The notes under the pieces were generated by a model. That model searched no databases and was not told the DNA's origin. It was given only the letters and a program-made list of their open reading frames with translations. Source: Bacteroidales bacterium (lineage in GTDB: Bacteria > Bacteroidota > Bacteroidia > Bacteroidales > UBA932). Taken from it: a stretch of DNA of 33,676 nt. Made by a program: the position numbers and the translations under genes. Of the stretch, positions 21,741 through 30,027 are shown one piece after another. The stretch lies in assembly GCA_015060255.1 (NCBI GenBank), contig SUYV01000026.1:1-33676 (forward strand), in the 5' to 3' direction. Position 1 is the stretch's first letter, and each line of letters begins with the position of its first letter.

Positions 21741-23189
21741 CTACCTCCTCTTCAGCAGCATTGAGATCACTATCAGAACCGGGAATATTTCAAGACGTCC
21801 CATGAACATATCCAAGGCAAACACGAACTTGGACATAACCGGCTGTGCAGAGTAATTGTCCATGCATCCTAACTCACCCAGGCCCGGTCCGACGGAACCG
21901 ACTGAAGCGACAACTCCGGAAACAGCCTCCACAACATCGGACCCGCACATCATGACCACGATTATCGAAACCAATATGACTATGACATAAGTGACTATGT
22001 ACATCATGACAGCATGTACGGAACTGTCAGACAGATGCTGACCGCTCATCCTGACCTGATATACCGCTGAAGGATGCAGTCGTCTCTTGATCTCATTGCC
22101 GATTCCCTTGAAAGCAATGAGTATCCTGTCGACCTTGATACCGCCGGTAGTAGAACCTGAGCATCCGCATTGAAGGGAGACAAACAGAAGCACAAGCCCC
22201 GCAAACCATGGCCAGGTCGAATTATCACATATGCCGAAGCCTGCAGTCGACATATAGCTTACTACCGTAAATGCAGAATCCACGGCTGCCCTGCCCCATG
22301 AATCATATCCTCCCTGAATCATAAGCACAAACATCACGATCAGGGAACATACGGTTATCGATCCGAAATAATATCCTACGACTGAGTTCTTCATAGGTTT
22401 CAGGGAACCAGTTGCGAAAACGGCATAGATAAGTCCGAAATGCATTGCACATACGGCCATGAAGAAGATCACTATCAGATTGATAAGGTCAGACTGATAA
22501 TAACCTATCGACATGTTCCTCGTGCTGAATCCTCCCGTTGCAGCTATACTGAAAGAATGGTTCACAGCATCGAACAGAGACATTCCTGCTGCCCAGAGGG
22601 AAAGCGCGCAAGCAATTGTAAAACCGACATATACTCCTGTTATGATCCGTACTATCTTGCTGGACTTATACTTATACCCTCCCTTGGAAAGGGTGGACAT
22701 TTCCATATTCGTCAGCTTCAGACGGTACGGACTTGCCTGAGGCATTACCAGAAGCAGGAATACCACTACTCCAAGTCCGCCGATATAATGAGTGGATGAT
22801 CTCCAGAAAAGGAGGCCCTTAGGCAATGCTTCTATGTCGTTCAGAATTGTGGAACCGGTGGTCGTGTATCCGGAAACACTTTCAAACCATGCATTTATCA
22901 AGGTGAATTCACCGCCATACAGGACGTATGGGAGCATGCCGAATATAAAAGACAGCAGCCATGAAAGGACGATTGTCAGATATCCGTCAGTCAATGTCAT
23001 GGCAGGAGTATTCCTGATGAAGATGAAAGGGAATGCTCCGACAAGAAGCGTGATGATGAAACTGATAGTCAATGGAGTAAATGCAGCATCCAGTCCATTG
23101 AGCACAGATACTACAATGGACAGAAGCATGAACAAGGCACTCACAAGCAACGCCTTGCCGACATTCACTGATATGGCCTTGACATTCAT
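21741..23189 (-). CDS. trkH: TrkH-family potassium uptake protein
   Basis: A 482-residue inner-membrane potassium channel-like transporter with four M1-P-M2 repeats. The four filter loops are visible: SGYTTTGSTIL, SIAATGGFSTRN, STAGFGICDN and GCSGSTTGGIKVDR, each with the key glycine. The last is followed by the usual KVDRILIAFKGI. Length is normal. TrkH normally works with the NAD/ATP-binding ring protein TrkA, and no trkA gene is in the window. Instead the gene directly upstream, 1 nt away, codes for a HAMP-type membrane sensor. The start at 23189 (MNVKAISVNVGKALLV) is supported by this tight spacing. Confidence 0.92.
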   Translation of the reverse strand: MNVKAISVNVGKALLVSALFMLLSIVVSVLNGLDAAFTPLTISFIITLLVGAFPFIFIRNTPAMTLTDGYLTIVLSWLLSFIFGMLPYVLYGGEFTLINAWFESVSGYTTTGSTILNDIEALPKGLLFWRSSTHYIGGLGVVVFLLLVMPQASPYRLKLTNMEMSTLSKGGYKYKSSKIVRIITGVYVGFTIACALSLWAAGMSLFDAVNHSFSIAATGGFSTRNMSIGYYQSDLINLIVIFFMAVCAMHFGLIYAVFATGSLKPMKNSVVGYYFGSITVCSLIVMFVLMIQGGYDSWGRAAVDSAFTVVSYMSTAGFGICDNSTWPWFAGLVLLFVSLQCGCSGSTTGGIKVDRILIAFKGIGNEIKRRLHPSAVYQVRMSGQHLSDSSVHAVMMYIVTYVIVILVSIIVVMMCGSDVVEAVSGVVASVGSVGPGLGELGCMDNYSAQPVMSKFVFALDMFMGRLEIFPVLIVISMLLKRR

Positions 23190-23190
23190 A

Positions 23191-24024
23191 CTATTCCTGG
23201 ATTCTTTCCTCCTTCAATGACTTCACCCTGCGCTTCAGTTCCAGATTCTCTTCGATAAGTTCAGACACGCCCGTGTTTATGTTGGCCAGCTGGTCATCAC
23301 CGTCAAAAGTATAATTATAGCGTCTGCCGGTTGCCCTGTATGCATCGATTCCGTCCGAAATCTTATACAGAGGTCTTACATAATCGGTCATTATGAAGAA
23401 TGCCAGAAGCAGCACCAGAACGATTCCGGCACAGACCGATACGATGCCCGGCATGATGCTTCGATAGAATCCCTCATCAAAATTGACAGAGTTGGCCTGC
23501 AGTTCCTCATGTATCGCAACATTGAGCAGGTTCATGTCATGACGGAACTTATTGTAGCGTGGCTGAAGAGTTCCGAAGAACCACTCGCCAGTATCGACAC
23601 TATCGGCAAGAAAGACCTCATCAAACTTAAGAGAGGTATTCATGAATGCGTCGAAAGATACCTCGACGGTATCCACCATCGGCAGTGCGGCCTGCGAAGT
23701 TATCGAATTCCTCAACGAATCCGCCTGAGCCATGAAAGAGTCCAGGTCAAAGTCAGGCATGATGGAGATATCATTCATGAGCACGACAGCAAGCATCTGC
23801 TGGTCATATTCCTGAGTGATGTCAGAAAGAAACTGCGACAGATTGATGCTCTTGATATTCGATGAGATGAGCTCAGACACGTAGTCACTCATCCTTCGAT
23901 ATTCTATAATTGATATGACACCGGACAGAAGCAGAATAGCTGCAACTGAACCTAAAGCGCGAAAGAGCTTGACCCTCAACGAAGGTCTTTTTTCTGTCTT
24001 ACGCCTGAATAACTTGAAAGCCAT
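23191..24024 (-). CDS. HAMP-domain membrane protein without output domain
   Basis: A 277-residue protein built like the sensing half of a histidine kinase or chemoreceptor. After a basic cytoplasmic start comes TM1 (about 24-44, VAAILLLSGVISIIEY), a periplasmic helical region of about 140 residues that resembles a four-helix bundle sensor, TM2 (about 190-211, IVLVLLLAFFIMTDYV), and a HAMP domain, VRPLYKISDGIDAYRATGRR then GDDQLANINTGVSELIEEN. It stops after a short coiled coil (LELKRRVKSLKEERIQE); no kinase, cyclase or methyl-accepting part follows, and the stop is not a frameshift into trkH. Being first in the operon with trkH, it may sense an envelope or ionic signal and act on the transporter. 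Function unknown. Confidence 0.75.
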   Translation of the reverse strand: MAFKLFRRKTEKRPSLRVKLFRALGSVAAILLLSGVISIIEYRRMSDYVSELISSNIKSINLSQFLSDITQEYDQQMLAVVLMNDISIMPDFDLDSFMAQADSLRNSITSQAALPMVDTVEVSFDAFMNTSLKFDEVFLADSVDTGEWFFGTLQPRYNKFRHDMNLLNVAIHEELQANSVNFDEGFYRSIMPGIVSVCAGIVLVLLLAFFIMTDYVRPLYKISDGIDAYRATGRRYNYTFDGDDQLANINTGVSELIEENLELKRRVKSLKEERIQE

Positions 24025-24049
24025 AATTAATCAGTTTATACCCAACTTG

Positions 24050-24057
24050 CAAATATA
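24050..24057 (-). promoter_or_regulatory. -7 box for the HAMP-trkH operon
   Basis: TATATTTG followed by C on the minus strand, about 26 nt before the ATG at 24024. It is the only promoter-like box found for the five minus-strand genes 24024-15973. Confidence 0.55.
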
Positions 24058-24070
24058 GTAAAGAAATTGT

Positions 24071-24078
24071 TAACTTTG
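24071..24078 (+). promoter_or_regulatory. -7 box for the fucosidase gene
   Basis: TAACTTTG, with TTG at 24047-24049 as a possible -33 box 21 bp upstream. Transcription would start near 24085, only about 13 nt before the ATG at 24098. It overlaps the upstream part of the divergent HAMP-trkH promoter. Confidence 0.5.
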
Positions 24079-24097
24079 AGGAAATATATACAGGCAG

Positions 24098-26491
24098 ATG
24101 AAGACAAAAAATCTCGTAAGTACGCTTTTATGTCTTACATTACTTTCTTGTTCTGAAGCAAGGCTTCCAGACAGTCCTCAGATCAATCCCGAACTCACCC
24201 TGCATTATGAGCGTCCGGCACAGGCTTGGGAAGAAACCCTTCCGTTAGGTAACGGACGCATGGGTATGATGCCATATGGCCTGGTCGAAAGTGAACGTAT
24301 CATTCTGAATGAGATATCGATGTGGAGCGGTTCAGAAGCGGATTATGCAAATCCTGATGCAGCAGAAAGTCTTCCTGAAATCCAGGAACTGCTGAAACAG
24401 GGACGGAATGCAGAAGCTCAGGCCGTCATGTATGAGCGCTTTGTACCGAAGAAGCCGGAAGGAGGCGGAACATACGGCAGCTATGAAGTACTCGGACAGC
24501 TGGTGATCGATTTCAATTATGCGGATGCAGACAGCGTCAGTTCATACACCAGAGGTCTGGATCTGGCAGAAGCCACTTCCTGGACCAGATTCAAGAAAGG
24601 TGACACCGGATACATGAGAGAATATTATGTCTCACGCCCGGATGACGTGATGGTAATCGGGCTGAGTGCTGACAAGAAAGAAAGCATATCCTTTACAACT
24701 CACCTTGACAGAGCAGGAAGATGCATTCTGGAGCAGACTGAAGACGGTCTGCTCAAAATGCACGGAATCCTCGACAGCGGCGTAGAAGGTAAGGACGGCA
24801 TGCATTATCATGCATATGCCAAGGTAATGGCCGAAGGTCGCAATGCGGACATACGGAACCATGTTACGGAGAGCGGATCCCCATGCATTACCGTCAGCAA
24901 CGCAGACAAGGCATGGATCTTCATCAGCTGTGCGACTGTTTTTTTTGAAGGTGACAGTGCGGACATGAAGGCACGTGCAGACATCGACGCGATAGATACG
25001 CCTAATGGCATGCACCGCAAAGCAGTGGATGGACACAGGGAACTTTTTGACAGAGCATCCATCCATCTGGATTCTGATGCAGGCACAGAGATGCTGCCAA
25101 CAGACCAGAGGATAAGATCATATGCAGAAGGCTCGGAAGACAATGCACTGGCAGCGCTCTACTATAATTACGGCAGGTATCTTCTGATCGGAAGCACAAG
25201 GACCGGAGGACTCCCGCCAAACCTGCAGGGATTGTGGGCAAACACGTTCAGCACACCTTGGAACGGAGACTATCACACGAACATAAACGTACAGATGAAT
25301 CACTGGATCGCCGAGCCCGGCAATCTGAGCGAGCTTCATCTTCCTCTCATCGACATGGTACTCAGGCTGGTTCCGAGCGGTGAAAAGACGGCAAAGGATT
25401 TTTATGGCAAGAATGCTGAAGGATGGGTCCAGCACATGATGACGAACGTATGGAACTTTACCGCTCCCGGGGAACATCCTTCATGGGGTGCCACCAATAC
25501 TGGAGGAGCATGGCTATGTGCTCATCTTTGGGAGCATTATGCATATACCGGAAACAAGGAATACCTTGCAAGGGTATACCCCGCACTGAAAGGAGCATCG
25601 GAATTCTTCATATCCACCATGATCAACGAGCCTGCCCATGGGTACAATGTGACAGGCCCATCTTCATCACCCGAAAACGAATTCATCTGTGACGGAAGGA
25701 AAGTAAGCATATGTCTTGGACCGACAATGGACAACCAGCTGGTCAGGGAGCTTCTTTCAAACACCATGGAAGCAGGAAAAATACTTGAAGATGCAGGAAT
25801 GCTTGACATATCCGAAGAATTCGAGAACCGCATTTCATCTGTCCTGGGCAATCTTCCTCCTCATCAGATCAGCAAGGACGGCTATCTTATGGAATGGATG
25901 GAAGATTATGAGGAAGCCGACATACATCACAGGCATGTGTCACATCTTTACGGACTGCATCCCGGCAATCAGATAACCCCATCCAAAACACCGGAGCTGG
26001 CAGAAGCATGCAGAGTCACGCTCAACAGACGAGGAGACGAAGCAACCGGATGGAGCCGTGCATGGAAACAGAACTTCTGGGCAAGACTCGGAGATGGCAA
26101 CAGGGCATTGAAACTGTTCAGAAGTCTGCTCTACCCTACCAAGACCGGTTCTGGTCACGTAAGCGGAACATATCCTAATCTGTTCTGTTCACACCCTCCT
26201 TTCCAGATAGACGGAAATTTCGGAGGTGCGGCTGCAATCGGAGAAATGCTGCTGCAAAGCCATGAAGGATTCATAAACCTGCTTCCCGCACTTCCTTCAG
26301 AATGGAATGACGGCTGCCTTCATGGATTCAAGGTCCGTGGCGGAGCGACAGTCGACCTCACCTGGAAAGATGGCAGAGCGACAGAAATGACATTGACCGC
26401 AGGATGGCAAAGTCCGGTCACCATCAAAGGGCCAGACGGGCTCATCACAATGGACGTAGAAAAGGACAAGAGATACAGGATCCGTTTCTAG
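24098..26491 (+). CDS. GH95 family alpha-L-fucosidase, lipoprotein
   Basis: A 797-residue glycoside hydrolase of family 95, inverting enzymes that mostly release terminal alpha-1,2-L-fucose from mucin or milk glycans (some act on L-galactose). A lipobox (LTLLSC, Cys18) anchors it to the membrane. The N-terminal beta domain starts with LHYERPAQAWEETLPLGNGRMGMMPYG, as is usual. In the (alpha/alpha)6 barrel are NGDYHTNINVQMNHW with the substrate asparagines, TGPSSSPENEF with the likely acid Glu526, the RHVSHLYGLHPGNQI segment, and IDGNFGGAAAI with the likely base-side Asp705. No SusC/SusD pair or other glycan genes are beside it. Its stop shares CTAG with the facing gene, in which its terminator lies. 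Confidence 0.93.
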   Translation: MKTKNLVSTLLCLTLLSCSEARLPDSPQINPELTLHYERPAQAWEETLPLGNGRMGMMPYGLVESERIILNEISMWSGSEADYANPDAAESLPEIQELLKQGRNAEAQAVMYERFVPKKPEGGGTYGSYEVLGQLVIDFNYADADSVSSYTRGLDLAEATSWTRFKKGDTGYMREYYVSRPDDVMVIGLSADKKESISFTTHLDRAGRCILEQTEDGLLKMHGILDSGVEGKDGMHYHAYAKVMAEGRNADIRNHVTESGSPCITVSNADKAWIFISCATVFFEGDSADMKARADIDAIDTPNGMHRKAVDGHRELFDRASIHLDSDAGTEMLPTDQRIRSYAEGSEDNALAALYYNYGRYLLIGSTRTGGLPPNLQGLWANTFSTPWNGDYHTNINVQMNHWIAEPGNLSELHLPLIDMVLRLVPSGEKTAKDFYGKNAEGWVQHMMTNVWNFTAPGEHPSWGATNTGGAWLCAHLWEHYAYTGNKEYLARVYPALKGASEFFISTMINEPAHGYNVTGPSSSPENEFICDGRKVSICLGPTMDNQLVRELLSNTMEAGKILEDAGMLDISEEFENRISSVLGNLPPHQISKDGYLMEWMEDYEEADIHHRHVSHLYGLHPGNQITPSKTPELAEACRVTLNRRGDEATGWSRAWKQNFWARLGDGNRALKLFRSLLYPTKTGSGHVSGTYPNLFCSHPPFQIDGNFGGAAAIGEMLLQSHEGFINLLPALPSEWNDGCLHGFKVRGGATVDLTWKDGRATEMTLTAGWQSPVTIKGPDGLITMDVEKDKRYRIRF

Positions 26492-27282
26492 AGCTGAAAC
26501 ATCTGCGAAGGATATTGACGAGGGAGGCATCGTAAGGATACGGTGCCTTTTTCGGCTCCGGCTTCCAGCAGCGCCGCCGCCGAACATCTGTATGCAAGGT
26601 CGTGGGTATTGTTGTTCTCACTGAGGTGGCAGAGGAAGATGTTTTTCAGTCCCGGATGCCAGAACCTCCTGATGGCGCTTGCGCACTCATCGTTGCTGAG
26701 ATGTCCGCATCCCTGAACTATCCTCATCTTCAGTTCATATGTATATGGACCGCCCATAAGCATGTCCATATCGTAATTCGACTCTACAACCACCGTATCG
26801 GCCTTACGCGCAAACTCGACAGCCTCATCGGTCATCCTGCCGACATCGGTCATTATCACGAAACGATGCCCCTCGACCTCGATCGCGTATCCTACTGTCT
26901 GCGTGGCATCATGAGGGACAACAAAATAGCGAACCTTCATTCCCGCTATTTCAATCTGCTCGCCTTCAGCAATAACCTTTCTGCAAGGACCTATTGTCGG
27001 AGCAGTGAATGTATGACGCGCCAGTGCCTTGTGGATGACTTCAGAGGTATATACCGGCTTGCTGAGACGCTTGCAGAAAGAACCAAGATGACGAATATGG
27101 TCCAGATGGTCATGCGTCACAAGTACTGCCGAAAAGGAATTCATGTCAAGATCATATTCCTGAAGCACCTTCTTCAGTCTTCTGAGGCTGACCCCGGCAT
27201 CTATGATGATTCCGTCATGCTCTGTTCCAAGAAAGTAGCAGTTGCCGCAGCTTCCGCTTGAAAGACTCATAAACTTGATCAT
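26488..27282 (-). CDS. Metallo-beta-lactamase-fold hydrolase, WalJ/YycJ type
   Basis: A 264-residue metallo-hydrolase. The start MIKFMSLSSGSCGNCYFLG, with GxxG(S)CGN, is the hallmark of the YycJ/WalJ branch, related to 5'-to-3' exonucleases. The metal motif is THDHLDHIRHL (HxHxDH, about 56-62), with H ligands later in FVVPHDA and LCHLSENN and the Asp in FVIMTDVGRM. YycJ proteins are thought to act on nucleic acids and to help coordinate cell division with replication in Gram-positives, where they sit beside WalRK; here there is no such kinase and the gene ends an operon with a HAD phosphatase and a TPR protein. Start and stop overlap both neighbours by 4 nt, which fixes both ends. Confidence 0.87.
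   Translation of the reverse strand: MIKFMSLSSGSCGNCYFLGTEHDGIIIDAGVSLRRLKKVLQEYDLDMNSFSAVLVTHDHLDHIRHLGSFCKRLSKPVYTSEVIHKALARHTFTAPTIGPCRKVIAEGEQIEIAGMKVRYFVVPHDATQTVGYAIEVEGHRFVIMTDVGRMTDEAVEFARKADTVVVESNYDMDMLMGGPYTYELKMRIVQGCGHLSNDECASAIRRFWHPGLKNIFLCHLSENNNTHDLAYRCSAAALLEAGAEKGTVSLRCLPRQYPSQMFQL
26526..26552 (+). terminator. Intrinsic terminator of the fucosidase gene, inside the WalJ-type coding region
   Basis: GGCATCGTA (26526-26534) pairs with TACGGTGCC (26539-26547) over 9 bp (one G-U pair) around the loop AGGA, and TTTTT follows. It begins 35 nt past the fucosidase stop and codes for residues near the C-terminus of the facing hydrolase. Confidence 0.8.
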
Positions 27283-27920
27283 GACATGCGGCCCTCCCTG
27301 TCTAAGACATCCTCCAGCAATGCTTCCAGATCAGTACCAGGCTGATAGAAAACAGCAGGAAGTCCGGCAGCCACCGACCCCTCGACGTTCTTCATCGAGT
27401 CGTCTATGAAAAGCATCTGCTCTGCCGGAAGACCTATGTCGGAGACAACGTTCCTGTAAAATGTCTCAGATGGCTTGAGAGCCTTCATCTCATATGAAAA
27501 GTAACACTTCCTGAAAATGTTTTCCAACGGTATGCCCGCATCTTCGAACATCTTTCTCGAATAGCGCACACAGATAGGATTGTTATTGCTGAGCATATAC
27601 AGCTCATACTTTTCTGACAGTCGCTTAAGCATCTCTGCCTTATATGGTTCTATACCCACCAATATGTGTGACATAGCCTCATCCACATCCTCGGCCACTG
27701 CATCCGGACGGGATCCGGCCAGCACAATGGAACGGAAATCATCTGCAGAAAGGATTCCTTCCTCCAGATCGCCATAGATGCCTTTCTGATGGCATGCATC
27801 GATGATTTCATCTATATCATAGTATCCGAGTCTGTCCTTGAATGCCTTCTTGCAATCCTCAATGTCCAGATCGACAAGGACACCACCCATATCAAATATT
27901 ATCGCCTTTATCATAATCAC
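27279..27920 (-). CDS. HAD-superfamily phosphatase (subfamily IA)
   Basis: A 213-residue HAD hydrolase. Motif I is IIFDMGGVLVDLD (nucleophile Asp near residue 10, general acid Asp12 position taken by Gly-Gly as in the FDxGGVL group), motif II MLSNNNP (Asn in place of the common Ser/Thr-Asn), the lysine of motif III in EMKALKPSETFY, and motif IV FIDDSMKNVEGSVAAG. The helical cap lies at about 20-85. The DMGGVL form and the NN motif are typical of the YihX-like/variant-3 group, which dephosphorylates small sugar phosphates. It overlaps the next gene by ATGA on both sides, so translation is likely coupled with the TPR gene upstream and the WalJ-type gene downstream. Substrate unknown. Confidence 0.87.
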   Translation of the reverse strand: MIMIKAIIFDMGGVLVDLDIEDCKKAFKDRLGYYDIDEIIDACHQKGIYGDLEEGILSADDFRSIVLAGSRPDAVAEDVDEAMSHILVGIEPYKAEMLKRLSEKYELYMLSNNNPICVRYSRKMFEDAGIPLENIFRKCYFSYEMKALKPSETFYRNVVSDIGLPAEQMLFIDDSMKNVEGSVAAGLPAVFYQPGTDLEALLEDVLDREGRMS

Positions 27921-29932
27921 TGATTCTGCTCGTTCTCACAATACTTCTTTATGATGCTGTATGCATCCTTGACGCCTAATTCACCTGCACGGGAGAGATC
28001 GATGCACCCTTTCTCCTTATCCTTCAGATAAATGAGTACAAGTCCGCGGTTGAAATATGCATCACCCATGTACGGATAAAGTTCTATCGCCCTCGTATAG
28101 TTCTCTATAGAACTTATATGTTCCGCTGACAGACAATACAGATTACCGAGATTGAAATATACATAAGGCAGGTCCGGAACTGATTCCAAAGCCTTCTTCA
28201 TATCGTCTATCGCATCGGAATAGTCATAACGACGGGTGACCTGATCCTTCACTCTGGCTCTCGTATTGCCGGAATCATCCATCGACAGCACCTGAACATT
28301 GCTTTCGATAGAAGATATGAATTCTATCATCTCCGCACGCAGGACTCCACGGTTCAAGTGATAGAAAGCGCTGTAAAGGCCTTCGATTCCACCTGAATCT
28401 GACGCTTTCTCCACAGCCTGACCATAATAGTTCAAGGATGAATTGAACTGTTTGTTATATGACTCATACAACGCCCTCAGGAACAGATGCTGAGCTGATG
28501 TACCGGACCACGCAGCGGCTTCTATCCCCGCCCTTTCCTTGTCATTCAGGGACATCTCCTTGGAAAGCATGTCAACTGCGACCGGCATTGAAGCCTCGAA
28601 TCTTGTTATCAGAGGATTCTCATAGCCATGCGTCAATGCATATTTGGTATCATCCCGGCTGCCGGAAAGCACAAATCTGTAAAGCGGGCGAAGACGTACG
28701 TCAATATCTCTGTTCTGCAGGAGTTCATCATTGAAATCCTTCTTCGCAAATTCAGCATCGAGGGACAGGAGCGAGCTGTATTTCTTTGTCGTATCCGCAA
28801 ATGAGCCCGCATCGGTGACATTCCTGGCACGATACTCCCGGACCTTCTGCTGAGCGGTATCATAATCCTTCTTGGATGACTTATAGTCCCCGAGAATATT
28901 CTTCACATATGAACGGTTCATATATGCTTTCGCGAAGTCCGGATAAAGTTCGATGGCCATGTCATAATCGTCCAATGCATTCCTGTATTGGCCCAACTCA
29001 ATGAATATGGATGCCCTGTTGAAATACGCAAGCACATTCTCCGGATTGATATTGAGCACCCTGTCCATATCTTCAAGCGCATCCTCATACGCCCCAAGCT
29101 GGGCATTGATAAGTCCTCGGTTATACAATGTCAGAGCATTGCCAGGCTCATCTTCAAGGACCTCATTGAGGTCAGCCATAGCCTCCTTGTACCGTTCCTG
29201 CTCATAATACATTATGGCCCTGTTGAAATAGGCGAAGGTACTGGTTGTATCGAGTTCGATGGCCTTATCCATGTCAGCGATAGCATTGTCATAGTCCTTT
29301 TGCGAGGCATAAAGTCTTCCTCTGCGGACATATCCTTCAGGATCGAAGCGGTCAAGCTTGATCGCCTTGTTGTAGTCGTTCAGCGCCTTAAGTGTATCGC
29401 CAAGGAAAAGATAGCTGGCTCCTCTGTTGAGGTATGCAGAAGGATCTTTAGGCTCTTTCCTGATATATCGGTCAAAATCTGCAACAGCCTTCTCGAACTG
29501 CTGGGAAAGGAAATATGTGACTCCTCGGCTGAAATACAGGCCGACATATCCCGGACGCAGATCGATTGCCTGCTGGAGATCGGCAAGAGCCTGATCATAA
29601 TTTCCGAACCGGCTTTCAGTAATGCCTCTGTAGTGATAACCGGAAGTGAATATCGGATTGACCCGCACAGACCTGTCGAAGTCACGCTTGGCTCCTCTGA
29701 GGTCACCGAGATTATATTTTGCAATTCCTCTGAAGAAGAATGTCCAGTAATCGGATGTATCCAGCTGGATAAGCACATTGAAATTCTCTATCGCATGGGC
29801 ATATCTGCCTTCAGACAGAGCATGTCTTCCACGCATAAAGAAGACATCCTTGTCGTATTGCGCATATGCCTTGTCAGCTGCTGAGGTCAGCAGTAGCAGA
29901 AAGACGACGAATATCTTCAAAACTTTATGCAT
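27917..29932 (-). CDS. Exported tetratricopeptide-repeat protein
   Basis: A 671-residue periplasmic or membrane-associated scaffold protein. A signal peptide (MHKVLKIFVVFLLLLTSAADKAYAQ) is followed by ten regular TPR units in a row at about 28-370, most with the form Y-x2-RG-x5-G-x-Y-x2-A-x2-D-x-D-x-AI-x-L-x-P. Then comes a non-repetitive section of about 150 residues with no family I recognise, and two to three more TPR units at the end (about 575-660). TPR arrays hold protein complexes together. It is first in the operon with the HAD phosphatase and WalJ-type hydrolase (4-nt overlaps), although those are cytoplasmic enzymes. The repeat DNA also makes long meaningless frames on the other strand. 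Confidence 0.88.
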   Translation of the reverse strand: MHKVLKIFVVFLLLLTSAADKAYAQYDKDVFFMRGRHALSEGRYAHAIENFNVLIQLDTSDYWTFFFRGIAKYNLGDLRGAKRDFDRSVRVNPIFTSGYHYRGITESRFGNYDQALADLQQAIDLRPGYVGLYFSRGVTYFLSQQFEKAVADFDRYIRKEPKDPSAYLNRGASYLFLGDTLKALNDYNKAIKLDRFDPEGYVRRGRLYASQKDYDNAIADMDKAIELDTTSTFAYFNRAIMYYEQERYKEAMADLNEVLEDEPGNALTLYNRGLINAQLGAYEDALEDMDRVLNINPENVLAYFNRASIFIELGQYRNALDDYDMAIELYPDFAKAYMNRSYVKNILGDYKSSKKDYDTAQQKVREYRARNVTDAGSFADTTKKYSSLLSLDAEFAKKDFNDELLQNRDIDVRLRPLYRFVLSGSRDDTKYALTHGYENPLITRFEASMPVAVDMLSKEMSLNDKERAGIEAAAWSGTSAQHLFLRALYESYNKQFNSSLNYYGQAVEKASDSGGIEGLYSAFYHLNRGVLRAEMIEFISSIESNVQVLSMDDSGNTRARVKDQVTRRYDYSDAIDDMKKALESVPDLPYVYFNLGNLYCLSAEHISSIENYTRAIELYPYMGDAYFNRGLVLIYLKDKEKGCIDLSRAGELGVKDAYSIIKKYCENEQNQ

Positions 29933-29970
29933 ATCGGCGATAAAAATTCCTGTTATTGTATAAATTTTCC

Positions 29971-29978
29971 TAATTTTG
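29971..29978 (+). promoter_or_regulatory. -7 box for the M28-fold protein gene
   Basis: TAATTTTG, giving a leader of about 43 nt before the ATG at 30028. No good -33 box is seen at the usual distance. Confidence 0.45.
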
Positions 29979-30003
29979 GCGGCTCAAACCTGAAGCCAAT
30001 TTA

Positions 30004-30011
30004 CAAAGATA
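30004..30011 (-). promoter_or_regulatory. -7 box for the TPR-HAD-WalJ operon
   Basis: TATCTTTG on the minus strand, 72 nt before the TPR gene start. A TTTG lies 23 bp further up (30038-30035), wider than usual. The two divergent promoters overlap in their transcribed regions. Confidence 0.4.
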
Positions 30012-30027
30012 GTCATTTATCGTGCGT

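Noticed and set aside
28988..29884. 298-codon open frame on the plus strand
   Set aside because: Its periodic sequence merely mirrors the TPR repeats on the other strand.
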